Assembly: GCA_029721435.1 (NCBI GenBank)
Contig: CM056574.1
Coordinates: 32,240,501-32,304,500, forward strand
Reading direction: 5' to 3'
From: Gymnothorax reevesii
Taxonomy: Eukaryota > Chordata > Actinopteri > Anguilliformes > Muraenidae
Length of the DNA: 64,000 nucleotides
Both the position numbers and the translations under genes were made by a program. The notes beneath the pieces are model-generated. The model was not told where the DNA came from, did not search any database, and saw only the letters and a program-made list of their open reading frames with translations. This document shows, in pieces, positions 37,501-46,110 of this stretch (positions are counted from its first letter, which is position 1; the number at the start of each line of letters is the position of its first letter).

Positions 37501-38357
37501 GGTTAATGTATTATGTATGTTATTTTATCGTCATTATGATAAATTAAATGCCTCCCACTATACTTTCCTTATCACATACCTGAAATGGGGCATCACTTTG
37601 TACAGCCGTACACCGCAGTTACTTTATTGTTTTTATTGACAGTATGCCTGATGATGGGCCTATTTTGAGTTCACTATTTTGAGTATTTTGAGTTTTGAGC
37701 TCTTGTTCTATGTATTGTCTCGTTTGGTGAATTTTACCACTTTTCTCTGTGTGCCTGTCATGTGCCCTGACAAGTTTTTCTCTTTTTAGCATTTTTTTTT
37801 TAGCTAGTAAATATACAGTATTGTTAGATTCAGTGTGGGTCCACCTTGTATTCTAAATTACTTGAGCCAAGATGCCGTTTAAACAGGAGTCCTTTTTTCA
37901 GCCTCTGGAAAAATATGGACAGGTATGCAAACTCAGATTTACAAATGGATTTTCACTGAATTAATCAGGATTAAGTACTTTGCTCAAAGTCAAAATGGTA
38001 GAGACCCTGCAGATTTGGTAGTATTTAGCAGTACAAGCTCCGTTTCATTATGTAATACTGCTATGTACTGCTTGTATATGTGCAACAGTGACTCCCGCGG
38101 TGAGTGGATGGAGAACTATGTGCTGTATTTGTGGTATGTGCATGTCTTTGGGCTGCAGTGGTCTGCGCACACGTCTACGATGCGCGCACACCCTCTGTTG
38201 GCTGTGTCTGATGATGGCCTTGTCCCACTCACCTCTTCTCCGTCTCTCAGTGGGGAAACCGAAGAACCAGGTGATCGCGGCCTGCCGGGACGCCATCAAG
38301 AGCAACAACGTAAACGCTCTCTTCAAAGTCATGAGGGCTGGGATGGCGTCTTCCTGA
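10156..38357 (+). CDS. bbs2: bbs2, Bardet-Biedl syndrome 2 protein (17 coding exons)
   Basis: BBS2 is a core subunit of the BBSome, the coat-like complex that moves membrane proteins in and out of primary cilia. Seventeen exons were joined by eye with consistent phases. They total 2154 coding bases including the stop, giving 717 residues (human BBS2 has 721), with no frameshift. The start [14 protein letters not shown] lies in an ideal GCCACCATG context. The N-terminal beta-propeller spans about residues 1-340 (for example [12 protein letters not shown] and [13 protein letters not shown]). A short helical segment follows ([20 protein letters not shown]), then the GAE-like and platform domains (about 400-600) and a C-terminal helical hairpin ([22 protein letters not shown]) ending in [10 protein letters not shown]. 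Domain limits come from knowledge of the family. Intron 13 (7.5 kb) and intron 16 (3.4 kb) are the largest downstream ones. Confidence 0.97.
10273..12136 (+). other. bbs2 intron 1, left part
   Basis: No exon is supported. It holds a short GAA microsatellite at 11481-11499 and otherwise AT-rich unique-looking sequence. Confidence 0.6.
12137..12319. mobile_element. hAT-like MITE with perfect 8-bp TSD
   Basis: This 183-bp element starts CAGGGCTCCTCAAATCACGG and ends, as its inverse, CAGGGCTCTCCAAATCTGG. It is flanked by the 8-bp duplication ACCAAAGC (12129-12136 and 12320-12327). Terminal CAG...CTG and an 8-bp TSD are hAT hallmarks. It has no coding capacity. A related, diverged copy in the opposite orientation lies at about 58973-59147. 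Confidence 0.9.
12432..12659 (+). CDS. bbs2: bbs2 coding exon 2
   Basis: Residues 40-115, from [11 protein letters not shown] to NSDIFYRE. It contains the conserved propeller blade [11 protein letters not shown] and [10 protein letters not shown]. Acceptor TTCTTCCAG, donor GTGTGT (weak). Phase 0. Confidence 0.95.
12660..14384 (+). other. bbs2 intron 2
   Basis: This 1.7-kb AT-rich intron has no supported gene or repeat. Confidence 0.7.
14385..14510 (+). CDS. bbs2: bbs2 coding exon 3
   Basis: Residues 116-157, [15 protein letters not shown] to GNDKFWT. Acceptor CTTGTTGCAG, donor GTGAGG. Phase 0. Confidence 0.95.
14869..14931 (+). CDS. bbs2: bbs2 coding exon 4
   Basis: Residues 158-178, including [14 protein letters not shown] and GDGKNE. 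Acceptor GCTTTAAAG, donor GTTTGT. Phase 0. Short exon of 63 bases. Confidence 0.92.
15326..15403 (+). CDS. bbs2: bbs2 coding exon 5
   Basis: Residues 179-204, [18 protein letters not shown] to MAENE. Acceptor TTCTTGTAG, donor GTAGGG. Phase 0. Confidence 0.94.
15658..15762 (+). CDS. bbs2: bbs2 coding exon 6
   Basis: Residues 205-239, [17 protein letters not shown] to ARYWRIK. Acceptor CCCTCTCAG, donor GTATGG. Phase 0. Confidence 0.95.
16055..16990 (+). mobile_element. Tc1-like transposon relic
   Basis: In bbs2 intron 6, the plus-strand translation near 16670-16870 reads as a broken C-terminal Tc1-type transposase ([20 protein letters not shown], then [18 protein letters not shown] and a stop). 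The signature [ST][10 protein letters not shown] precedes the last catalytic acidic residue of DD34E transposases. The upstream half (16400-16640) is a degenerate match with several stops. Ends are not defined. Confidence 0.8.
17256..17460. mobile_element. hAT-like MITE
   Basis: This 205-bp element has long imperfect inverted ends: CAGGGGGTCATCAATCTTCC at the left and CAGGGGTCCCCAATCTTTCC as the inverse of the right, then CAGAAAGG-CCAGTGTGG on both. The flanks CTATAGAA and CTATATTC share five leading bases, consistent with a decayed 8-bp TSD. It lies in bbs2 intron 6. Confidence 0.8.
17957..18043 (+). CDS. bbs2: bbs2 coding exon 7
   Basis: Residues 240-268, [17 protein letters not shown] to TGWSNGK. 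Acceptor TTGTATGCAG, donor GTACAG. Phase 0. Confidence 0.95.
18737..18872 (+). CDS. bbs2: bbs2 coding exon 8
   Basis: Residues 269-313 and the first base of codon 314; [19 protein letters not shown] to CASVDGE. Acceptor CTTGTTGTAG, donor GTGAGC. Ends in phase 1. Confidence 0.95.
19105..19420. repeat. Dispersed repeat with internal hairpin
   Basis: In bbs2 intron 8. It is collinear with 3765-3990 (see that entry). A near-perfect hairpin interrupts it: the arm at 19260-19290 (TTCAGCCCTACAATGGCAAA...) pairs with 19309-19339 (...TTGCCATTGTCGGGCTGAA), separated by an 18-base loop. Confidence 0.55.
19594..19733 (+). CDS. bbs2: bbs2 coding exon 9
   Basis: Residues 314-360, [18 protein letters not shown] to LRNYEENSK. 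It carries the helical segment after the propeller. Acceptor GGTTTTTCAG, donor GTGACT. Confidence 0.95.
20024..20168 (+). CDS. bbs2: bbs2 coding exon 10
   Basis: Residues 361-408 plus one base; [15 protein letters not shown] to LNISTPN. The loop sequence is the least conserved part of the protein relative to human. Acceptor CCTCTCAAG, donor GTAAAC. Confidence 0.92.
20909..21080 (+). CDS. bbs2: bbs2 coding exon 11
   Basis: Residues 409-465 plus two bases; [20 protein letters not shown] to [10 protein letters not shown]. Acceptor CCCTTTACAG, donor GTAAAT. Confidence 0.95.
21545..21840 (+). mobile_element. Tc1-like fragment
   Basis: In bbs2 intron 11. The text 'gacagagtcctgatctgaac' followed by 'tgtctgggattatgtggaga' resembles the ..SPDLN..ENLW.. 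end of a Tc1 transposase, followed by non-coding 3' sequence. It is heavily decayed and the limits are approximate. Confidence 0.5.
22236..22365 (+). CDS. bbs2: bbs2 coding exon 12
   Basis: Residues 466-509, [19 protein letters not shown] to NDRPQR. Acceptor TTCCTTTCAG, donor GTGAGG. Ends in phase 0. Confidence 0.95.
22366..24005 (+). other. bbs2 intron 12
   Basis: This 1.6-kb intron holds no exon I can support. It contains 'cacacgca'-type short purine-pyrimidine stretches around 22420 and 23390-23470 but no long repeat. Confidence 0.6.
24006..24125 (+). CDS. bbs2: bbs2 coding exon 13
   Basis: Residues 510-549, [16 protein letters not shown] to NMQSNGE. Acceptor TTGCTCCTAG, donor GTACAG. 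A TA/TG microsatellite begins 9 bases after the exon end. Confidence 0.95.
24134..24176. repeat. (TA)n(TG)n compound microsatellite
   Basis: Eleven TA units run directly into about ten TG units. It begins 9 bases past the end of bbs2 exon 13. Length is expected to vary between individuals. Confidence 0.95.
24440..24665. repeat. Fish dispersed repeat ('acgggacctattatg')
   Basis: In bbs2 intron 13. The inverted-looking pair 'gccgtttcaaaatctgtccc' (about 24444) and 'aggacatattttgaaatggc' (about 24570), and the end 'aaacgggacctattatgc', are typical of a MITE-like fish repeat. The same kind of end ('aataggtcccctttaac') appears at about 29725-29745. Confidence 0.5.
24680..27620 (-). mobile_element. 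Non-LTR retrotransposon (LINE), 5' truncated, antisense in bbs2
   Basis: The minus strand encodes a reverse transcriptase. A linker region (27024-27599, from [20 protein letters not shown]) is followed by RT blocks at 26370-27010: [65 protein letters not shown]. After an inserted MITE comes the catalytic box YADD at 26083-26094. Thumb-like sequence and a (CAT)n-type tail near 24690 follow. No endonuclease domain is visible, so the 5' end was lost. Stops and the MITE make it inactive. It lies wholly in bbs2 intron 13, antisense to the gene. The LINE clade is not assigned. Confidence 0.9.
26166..26359. mobile_element. hAT-like MITE inside the LINE
   Basis: This 194-bp element has near-perfect 38-bp terminal inverted repeats beginning CAGGGGTGTCAAACTGACC and a perfect 8-bp target duplication GGCTAAAT (26158-26165 and 26360-26367). 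Removing it and one TSD restores the LINE reverse-transcriptase reading between the FIND and YADD blocks, so it is younger than the LINE. Confidence 0.95.
27760..29750. repeat. Composite repeat block, CpG-richer
   Basis: In bbs2 intron 13. It has higher GC than the rest of the intron and ends 'aaaataggtcccctttaac' at the right, a signature of a fish DNA-transposon family. A 129-codon minus ORF (29357-29746) shows no recognisable domain. A 113-bp piece (28519-28631) is duplicated, inverted, at 33504-33616. Limits are approximate and no host exon is supported. Confidence 0.45.
29751..31600 (+). other. bbs2 intron 13, right part
   Basis: No exon seen. It holds a (GT)20 microsatellite at 31469-31508, 92 bp upstream of exon 14. 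Confidence 0.7.
31469..31508. repeat. (GT)20 microsatellite
   Basis: Uninterrupted GT dinucleotides for 40 bases, shortly before the bbs2 exon 14 acceptor. Confidence 0.95.
31601..31738 (+). CDS. bbs2: bbs2 coding exon 14
   Basis: Residues 550-595, [20 protein letters not shown] to EEVRATLTE. Acceptor TGTCCAATCAG, donor GTGGGT. It follows the longest coding-gene intron, which carries a LINE. Confidence 0.95.
31739..33503 (+). other. bbs2 intron 14
   Basis: No exon supported. It contains a TTATG pentanucleotide microsatellite (about 32361-32387), an ATT run (about 32428-32446) and AT-rich dispersed-repeat-like sequence. Confidence 0.6.
33504..33616. repeat. 113-bp inverted copy of 28519-28631
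   Basis: The reverse complement matches 28519-28631 at 112 of 113 positions (single T/G difference in 'tttgtgtcc' versus 'tttgggtcc'). Homology stops abruptly on both sides. It ends 24 bp before bbs2 exon 15. Confidence 0.9.
33641..33753 (+). CDS. bbs2: bbs2 coding exon 15
   Basis: Residues 596-632 plus two bases; [19 protein letters not shown] to DARLMGD. Acceptor CTCTTATTGCCAG, donor GTGAGT. The acceptor lies 24 bp from the end of a repeat fragment. Confidence 0.95.
34736..34884 (+). CDS. bbs2: bbs2 coding exon 16
   Basis: Residues 633-682, [17 protein letters not shown] to QRAGRLR. Acceptor CCCATGCTAG, donor GTAAGA. Confidence 0.95.
35682..36060. repeat. Degenerate tandem repeat, ~144-bp unit, ~3 copies
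   Basis: In bbs2 intron 16. Units begin GATCCAATCAAATT at 35682 and 35826, and GATTCAATCAAATT at 35971 (spacing 144 and 145). Each then carries a 'ttcgaaaatag/ttcaaaaatgg' and an 'attttcgatatggc/gttttcaatatggc' block. Units are clearly diverged. Confidence 0.75.
36061..38250 (+). other. bbs2 intron 16, right part
   Basis: No exon supported. A 31-bp direct duplication ('gttatatttgggctcagttt' core) sits at 36937-36999. A stretch near 36545-36830 resembles other dispersed repeats in the window. Confidence 0.55.
38251..38357 (+). CDS. bbs2: bbs2 last coding exon 17
   Basis: Residues 683-717, [17 protein letters not shown] to RAGMASS, stop at 38355-38357. Acceptor CCGTCTCTCAG. A 175-codon ORF that overlaps it in another frame is not real. 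Confidence 0.96.
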
Positions 38358-38810
38358 AGGAGGCATCGAAACGAGAGGCCAAAAAATCCAGCGGGGGGTG
38401 GGCTGGGATACAGGGCGCACCTCCCACTTCTAGCCCCTGTGATGGGAACTGAACCTCAGGTGGGGTGGGGGTGCACTAGGTCTGGAGTTTGCAAAGAAAG
38501 TGAAACATTCCATCAGGAAGGATATTGGATATATGTGGCATTCCCCTCTCGAAGATGAATGTTCTCCCCGACAGCAGGCTTGCAATGCCTGCCCCACCCC
38601 AACAACTCCCTAAGGACCATTGTGACTGAAGAGACATATATGTGTGACTGAGAGATTACTGTTTAGAGATGGCAAGTGTTTTTGTAGCCAAAGAAAAATA
38701 TTTTTAAAGCCGTTAAAATTTGTGCCGGTAATCATGGTAGTACAGTATTTTTCTGGATTTGACACTGTCCTATGTATTGTACATATTAAAGTTATATTAA
38801 GTTATACAGT
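38358..38810 (+). terminator. bbs2 3' UTR and poly(A) signal
   Basis: Sequence after the bbs2 stop; an ATTAAA at 38785-38790 is the best poly(A) signal, giving a 3' UTR of about 450 bases. AATAAA is not seen nearer. Confidence 0.55.
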
Positions 38811-39249
38811 GCAAACTTTTAGCCTGGGTGTTGTTTTGTTCTAGAGGATTGTTGTTTGTTTACAGTAAGGCAAAAAGTACTGTATGTACTGTTAAGGCAT
38901 TTTTCCAAGATGAGGCCAATTTGAATGGCCGTAAAAGAGTGGGGCAGTTGTGAGGGAACACTGAACATATGGAACAGTCCAGCCAGAACATCAATCACAG
39001 CTTTGAAAGTACAAAAGGTCTGCAAATGGAAACCATACTTGGACCTCATCAATATTCAGTTTCTCGGTGCCGCGCCCCCCCAGCGCAAGACAATCTCCAG
39101 TTGCTTCGCTGGCATCTGGCTTGCGGCTGGACTCAACTCCCCGGAGTATAACGTGAACAGTGGAAAAAAGCATGTCTCATAAAAGGTAAGCACAGCCAAA
39201 GCAGCAAACTTTCTTTCCTTTTCAGAGCTCATGGATAAAGGATACACAC

Positions 39250-39430
39250 GTGCCTCGTTTTTGTTTTATTTCTGAAAAGGACTTCTCTAAAACTTAGTTG
39301 TTCTGGAGTCTCCATCCGTGCTTACTGAACGTCCAGTTGTGTATAGAAACCAGATGTTGGCGTTTCTTTGCGCACGGAGTCTAGCAGTCGCGTTGCTGAG
39401 CCGCCGTTTCCAGCGTGGTGAGTGTGACGC
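39250..39430 (+). promoter_or_regulatory. CpG-rich patch, possible b3gnt9 first exon
   Basis: A local CpG-enriched stretch with a good donor (CCAGCGTG|GTGAGT near 39416). b3gnt9 needs an upstream 5' exon because its coding exon begins at an acceptor (55304). The link across 16 kb is a guess. Confidence 0.2.
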
Positions 39431-40840
39431 ATGACATTCACGATTCGCACCACGTACTATATAGAATAGTGACGTTACAGTCGGGATTTGTGCGGATGGT
39501 ATCGATATTATAGTAACTGATTCGGGACGTGAAATCCGTCGATTTGATTTTGCAACTGCGCAAATCATCGTAGTTCGGGATTAGGTTCTAGAGGCAGGCG
39601 CTGTGGTCCTGGCTTTTTCCTCTTTTAGTTATTTGTATTGTCGTCTATTTTGATAGATATTGAATGCTGTGTCGAACGGTCTGGAAAAATAGGATGAACT
39701 GTCAAGTTTTAGTGTATAAAATTTCGTTTCAAATTTTAGTAGGCTTGCATGATGCGCGTCCGAAGACTGCTGGGTTGGTGATATCTCGTCTAGCCCCTGC
39801 CGTGAAATTTGAGCCAGCTAACTTCCTAAAATCCTATGTTCTCAGTTTAGCTAGTACTGAGAATACTGTCAACTATACGTTCTTTCTCCTCAATAATTTT
39901 TTTTATTTCTATTTTTTTTGTGTGTGAAAAGACTTAATTCTCAGCTCATATAATAACATTTTGCAGATTTACATTGCTCATAAAACAAAATTTAAGTACT
40001 GTAAGTACATTTTCAGAGGTTTTGTTTGTTTTTACTTTTTGTTTCAAAAATTAGAGTTACATAATGTTACGATTACTGAACAAAATGTCCCTTAACCCAT
40101 CTACCCTTGGGTGGAAATTATTCGACATTATGTAATGTGCATGCGCACATACGTACATGCATAAACATTTAGACTCAGATTTCCTGCTTTAAAATGTAAA
40201 CAGTGCTACCAATAGTGAAACGCATGAGGGGGTTGAGGCGAAGAACCAAAACTTTAATTGTGATGGTTTGAGTTGTTACCAGCAGGATGCAATGAGTATT
40301 CTATAAATTGTATTATATTGGAACAATGTTAAGTTATAGACGCGAAATGAATACAAAATACATGCCACATCCTAATTTGTGGGGCTCCGTTGGGACTAGA
40401 CCTTGCAGGTTCTTCCTAGTTTCCTACCTGTTCTTTAAGGTACAACATTGTTACAGCAGATGTGCAGAACCTCAGTATTGTAGCTTGATCTATTCATCAG
40501 TATTTTTGCATCACTTAAAGCTTGGCAATACAAAGTTTTTCTATTGATATGATGCAAGTTTAGATATCATCTGAGATTTTGGATATTGTAATAGTATTTT
40601 GTGTTATCGGTGTTGTCTTTTCATGGTTTCACATGCTTCATGCAATAGAGGGATACAATGGACTTGCTCATATGGCGGTTCTCTTATTTACCTCTGCCTG
40701 CTCGGTCATTATACCCACATTACAAATAAATATCAAAAATCCTGCGCATAAATATCCTATGAAAGGAGCAATAACCAGCTCTATACACGATATTTACAAA
40801 CCCATTTCCAGAAAAGATGAGAAGCTCTGTAAAATGTAAA
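39431..40840. other. Intergenic, nothing recognised
   Basis: AT-rich sequence between bbs2 and the transposon block; no gene or clear repeat supported. Confidence 0.5.
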
Positions 40841-42230
40841 TAAAAACAGAATGCAATGATTTGCATTTCAGTGAAACCCCATATTTAATTGAAAATGGTT
40901 CAAATGCAATATATCAATTGTTGACACTGATATTCTTATTGTTTTTATAAAAATATTTGTGCATTTGAATTCAAAGCCAGCTACATGTTTCAAAAGAAAG
41001 ATTGAAAATGTTTTATAATGCTAAAAAAAATGCACCTGGTGGAACATCTCATAAGTAATTAGAATAATTGGCCACAGGTCTGTGATATGAGGGGTATGAA
41101 AAGTGCATCTCAGAGAGTCTTTCAGTAGATGGTGAGGGCCTCGCCACTCTGTGACAGACTGCATGGGAAAATTGTTCAAGAATTTTAAGAATGAAATTGC
41201 AAAGAAATGAGGCATTTAATTATCTATTGTATGCAATCTGGAGAAATCTCTTTATGCAAGGGACAAAGCCAAGAACCAATGTTAAATGGCCCCCAGATGG
41301 CACTGAATTTTAAAGAAACAGGATTCTGTAGTGGAAATCAATGCCTGTGCTCAGGAACACTTCTTAAAACCATTCTCAGTGAGCAAGATGTGTTACTGCA
41401 CCCACAACTGCAATTTAAAACTTTATTTATGTTTTTGTCTTTACATAGTAAACAAGATCCAAAATGTCGCTTTCTCTGGGCCTAAGCTCATTTATGATGG
41501 CCTAAGACAAAATGGAGAACTATCCTGACTTATCAAAATCTGAATTTTTTTGGAAGTCAAGGATGTCATGTCCTCTAGGCTAAGAAGGAAAGGGAACATC
41601 CAGATTTTTGTCAGTGCACAGTTTAAAAGCCAGCATCCATGATTTTATGGGGGTGTATTAATGCACATGGCATGGGTAACTTGCGCATCTTTGAAGACCG
41701 CATTAATGCTGAACAATATAAACAGGTTTTGGAGCAACATATATGACCATCCAGACATCTTTTTCTGGTAAGGTTTTGCTTATTTCAACAAGAGAATACC
41801 AAACCACATTTTGCGCATTTTACAGCATTATGAATCCTTAGTAAAAGAGTTTGGGTGCTGAACTGGCCTGCCTGCAGTCCAAATGGGTCACCCATTGAAA
41901 ATTTTGGTCCACAAATGTGACAAGAGTCTGCAAAAGTGTAAAGAAGCTGGAATCTAAAATTAAGCAAGAATGAGAAAATGTTTCGCTTTCAAAAGTACAA
42001 TAATCGGTCTCCTTGGCTCCAAAACGCTTATATGGTGTTGCTGGTATCAAATTCAAAATGAGAAGATATTTTTCAGAAACAATACTATTTGTCAGTTTCA
42101 ACATTTGATTTGCTGTATTTGTACTACTTCCAATTTATTGTAGAGTTTAAATAATTTGCCAATCATTGCAGTCTGTTTTATTTACATTTTACGCAATGTC
42201 CCAACTTCTGAAAATAAGGTTGTATACCAA
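40841..42230 (+). mobile_element. Tc1-like transposon relic
   Basis: Starts near 'acagaatgcaatgatttgca', the sub-terminal sequence also seen in the Tc1 at 47206, and ends in a TIR-like 'acgcaatgtcccaacttctg' near 42190-42215. The plus strand has broken transposase text (GCINAHGMGNLRIFEDRINA at about 41655-41715; LNWPACSPNGSPIENF at about 41860-41905) with stops and frameshifts. It is inactive. Confidence 0.8.
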
Positions 42231-43404
42231 AGTATTTGATCAAAAATATCATTACACGATTTTGTCCACATTGCCCTGACATAGCATCACACATACTTGC
42301 AGCTGTATTTACCATACTGCTTTGAACAAGTGTTGTCCATTTTAATTGCTTAAGAGATGGCCTACTTGAAGGGAAATACACTTGAAAAATCAATAAATGG
42401 GTCTTCTGTGAGGCTCTGCTTCACTGGGAAAAATCCAGACTGGGTGGCCACATAACTGAGAGATGACTAACTAAAGCCTGGGTTTCATTTGTTTGACAGG
42501 ACAAAACTAATTGTGTTTTACACATAATTGTGAAGTAAGGGATTTCTGCTGTTACGGCTGATTTTTTTTTTTTTTAATAAAGTGTCCTCTGTTCAAGATA
42601 CAACCTTCACTGACAGACATCTGGTCTTTTGCTGAAGTATGTGATTTCTAGTGAACAGTCTGGTACATGGCAGTTTCAGCTCTAGTTCTAGTTAGGAATG
42701 TATACGGCAGACTTGATCTGAATTGGGTACAAAGAAATTTAGGTTTTAGCCGTGTTTGTTTTTTGTAAATGCAGGTCAAAAATACTTCTGAAACTCCCAT
42801 GTCGAACAGCACTTGCTGCAACCTTCCTGACTATAAATACTGTGGGAATATTTGGGAATTTTCTCTTGGCAGCATTAAGGTGCAGATGCTACTCGTGCAA
42901 TTTTGCTGCTGTTATGAAAAAAGGTGCACAGTTGTACACAAGTATTATTGTGGCTTAACATTTAAATGTTCTGTGATCCAACTAGGGCTGGGTATTGCCA
43001 CTGATTTCCTGAATCGATTCGATTTCGAATTCTCAAGGTCCCCATTCAATTCGATTTTCTGATTCGATTCGATCCAATATCGATTCATTGAAAGATATTT
43101 CAGCTTCAGTGCCTGTTTTGCTTGAATATGAAAGGGAGCCTTGGAGAACTAATGGCAGAAATTATACTTGCAGTTGAATTATTAATAAGAAACCTTCTAA
43201 CTAGGGACAATATTTCAAATATTAAAGTTCACACTAAAAAGTGACCCCAAACTTGTTTCCTGAAAATACTTTTTATTGACCAACACATTTGATCAATCAA
43301 CATAAAGTTCAACATAGACTTAACAGTCAATAGACCATTATTCTCTCAAACTGGGTCAATATTGCATGCTTCACTTTGCAAGTTCATTTTCCAGTAAATG
43401 TTAT

Positions 43405-43590
43405 TATCCCCCAGCACGAAGTGTGAGCGGGATGTAGGTTTGAGCTCCGTCCGAAAAGGGGACAGCTTTTCTTAGGAAGTATTAGAGATAGGACAACCAA
43501 ACTTGGTGTGTAGCTTCAGACCATCAAGGCCTTGATGGAGTTCAAAAATGAGATGTGCGCGATTCAGGCATTTGGCGGGGGATGTTGTTG
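43405..43590. repeat. Dispersed repeat, inverse copy of 49920-50140
   Basis: TTATCCCCCAGCACGAAGTG through 'ggcgggggatgttgttgacc' is the reverse complement, with changes, of 49915-50140 (shared 'ggtgtgtagcttcagaccat' and 'caaggccttgatggagtt'). It is the same TATCCCCC family as at 335 and 3427. Confidence 0.7.
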
Positions 43591-44170
43591 ACCGTGTCTA
43601 CTTGTTGAATTTAAACCAATATGCTTGCCCAAAATAGCCCACATGGACATGTTCGACTGTACAGAAATAAATATTACTTTACATTCAACAAAGATTTTAT
43701 TTTTTCGAAAACTGGTTGAAATGGTGGACGAAAATTGGCACTTTTTATTACTAAACTTCCACCCTATGCTGTTATTGAAAATATATCTCCCAAAACATGT
43801 AGTTGAGCTTAAAATAAAGAACAGATAATGAAATTTATATCCAACGTTGACTTTGTTCTCTCATCATTACTTTTAGCTTGAAAATCCGACCTCAATTTAC
43901 CGTTCCGTGCGTGACCAGTCGTGTCCACTGCAGTTACGTACAGATCACAGTACATTTTTACTATCAACAAGTAGTTCTGCATTTGCAGCTTGTTTTCTAT
44001 CAATGAAACACTGCTCGATGTACATTTATATGACAAGTAGTCAAAATACCTCTACCTGCAATGAACTTATTCTTTATTATCCGTTACGTCGGTGAGTATA
44101 TTTTTTTGAGGATTTATACCTGTTTTTTTTTTTTTTTTTTAACTGGGACTTTTGCTTTTACTCTACTCTA

Positions 44171-44853
44171 CTCCTGGCTAGTTCTCAATGATTTTGCTTC
44201 ATTGATGCGTTTTCCAATTATCGTAATTGGCAACTGAAGACACGGTTTCTCTCCATATGCGATCTAACAGCGATGAAATCATGGGCTAAATTCAGTGCAG
44301 AAAAATAATTTACTTATTAATTGGCCAATGCTTCGCTTTCCAATGAAACGAGGACTTTCCGTCTCGGTATTTTGTGGGTCGATTTTAAAAAAAGTGGCAC
44401 TTGGCAGTTAAATAGGTTATAAAAAGCGTGCGGCTCAAGCCATTTGCATGAGAGTCGACAGGTTGGCTATGCAATTTTGAATAACGTCGATTTAAATGCA
44501 GCAAATACGCATCCAGATTAATAATTGTCGTCTTACCTAATCGGAGAGAACAAGCAGCACCTGTTAAGTGTGGAGCGCTCTCGAATGAACCTTCTGTTAA
44601 TCATGAAGATGACTGAGAACAGGTCATAATTGTTTTAAACGGATGTTTTGTGCAACCCAACTCTCTGTTCTGGTTCCGCCACTGTACTGAATTTAACCCA
44701 CGATTTAATCGCTGCTAGATTGCATATGGAGAGAAACCGTTTCTGCAGTTGCCAATTACGATAATTGGAAAGCGCATCAGTAAAGGAAAATGATGGAGGA
44801 CTAGCCAGGACTCAAAAGGGACGTGTCTTTGCCTCCCACTAGCTCCGCCACTG
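44171..44853. mobile_element. hAT-like palindromic element, copy A, left tip lost
   Basis: Long inverted arms (for example GCAACTGAAGACACGGTTTC near 44230, inverse near 44740) end at the right in CTAGCTCCGCCACTG. The flanks carry ACTCTACT at both sides (44163-44170, 44854-44861), but the left terminal ~40 bp present in copy B are missing. No ORF. Confidence 0.7.
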
Positions 44854-45229
44854 ACTCTACTACATTTAAAAGATAAAAAGTATACTTTTACTTCGTTACT
44901 TTGACTCTGGCCACTTCGCTACTCGTTACTAATTAAAATATGAATTTAATTAATCATTTAAGGATTATCTGGATTTGGCGTGTTCGAGAAGAACAACGGA
45001 GCTCGGCAGGGTATCTTAAGCGCCTTGTGCAGACGTGTCCGCCAGCAGACATGGAGCAGCAAATTTATGCATGCAGAACAATATTGTATCACTAGATGGC
45101 ACTCCCGGGTCAGTTATGGAATATTCACAAGCAAGATGGAAATGCACTAAAAAGACCGATCTTTGAATAAAATGAATCTATATCGAAAATTTTAATAAAA
45201 AATCGATCCGATGGCACGGCCTAAGTTGA

Positions 45230-46110
45230 ATATGCCTAATTTCCAATCTCTCAGACAGCACTGTGTTAAGAATTATCTATGAGTGATATGATCAAATGGG
45301 CTCTGTATTATTTTGGCAAACCTATGTCAGGAACTTCAATTCATCGTTACATTGACAAATGCAAGTTAAAATTTAGCCGTACAAAAACAAACCCTTGTTA
45401 GCAGGATCTGGGTTCTCTGGGCTCGGAGGCATTTATGATGGACTATCACACAGTGAGTCCGAAAATGTACTGTGGTCAGTTGAATCAATATTTCAGGTCT
45501 TTTGTGGAAGATATAGAGACCATGTGCTCTGTACCAAAGAAGAAGAGGATCATCGAAACTGTTACCAGCACCAAGTCTAAAAGGCACGATCTGTCATGGT
45601 ATGGGGTTGCGTCAATGCCATTTGCAGGAGTTACTTGAACGTCTGTTAAGGAACTATTACTGCTGAAAAGTAGACTGAGATGTTAGAGCAACATATACTG
45701 CCTTGTGCAATCATATTTTAACAAGGAAATGCAAAATAGCATTCTGCAGGTATTTCAAAGGCATGGCTTTGCAGGAAGAAGGTGTGAGTCCAATTCTGGC
45801 CTGGGCGTGGTCCCAACTTGGCCTCAGTAGTGAACGTGTGGCACATTGGAAAACGTAAAATGCAACAAAGAAGACCTCGTAATATTGCACATCTTAAGAG
45901 ATGATTGCTGGAGGAATGGGACTGAATTGTACCCAAAATATTTAGCACTTGGCGTCTTCAGTCCCTAAATGTTTAAGTGTTGTGAAAGGATTGGCAACAC
46001 TACTAAGGGGTAAATACACTGTCCCCACTTGTGAGGTATATTGCAGGAGTTAAAAGTGAAAGAAGTATTTTGAAAAATCAATAAAATTATAATGTTCTGT
46101 TGTATTGCTT
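45230..46110 (+). mobile_element. Tc1-like transposon relic
   Basis: Plus-strand text such as 'tttccaatctctcagacagc', 'tcatggtatggggttgcgtc' (VWGCVNAI-like) and 'atgttagagcaacatatact' (MLEQHIL-like) matches Tc1 transposases of the 40841 and 47206 families, with many stops. Limits approximate. Confidence 0.65.

Larger units (their letters stand above)
42985..45225. mobile_element. Composite DNA element with TAGGGCTGGGTATTG ends
   Basis: The left end TAGGGCTGGGTATTGCCA, followed by tandem ATTCGATT-like motifs, is matched at the right, as the inverse, by TAGGCCGTGCCATCGGATCG. Both ends are rich in ATCGATT. At least two other repeats are nested inside (43405-43590 and 44171-44853). No transposase frame remains. 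Ends are approximate and no TSD was found. Confidence 0.5.

Noticed and set aside
37925..38452. 175-codon plus-strand ORF over bbs2 exon 17
   Set aside because: It is in a different frame from bbs2, runs through the intron and acceptor, and has no recognisable domain. Exon 17 in the spliced frame matches BBS2 to its C-terminus.
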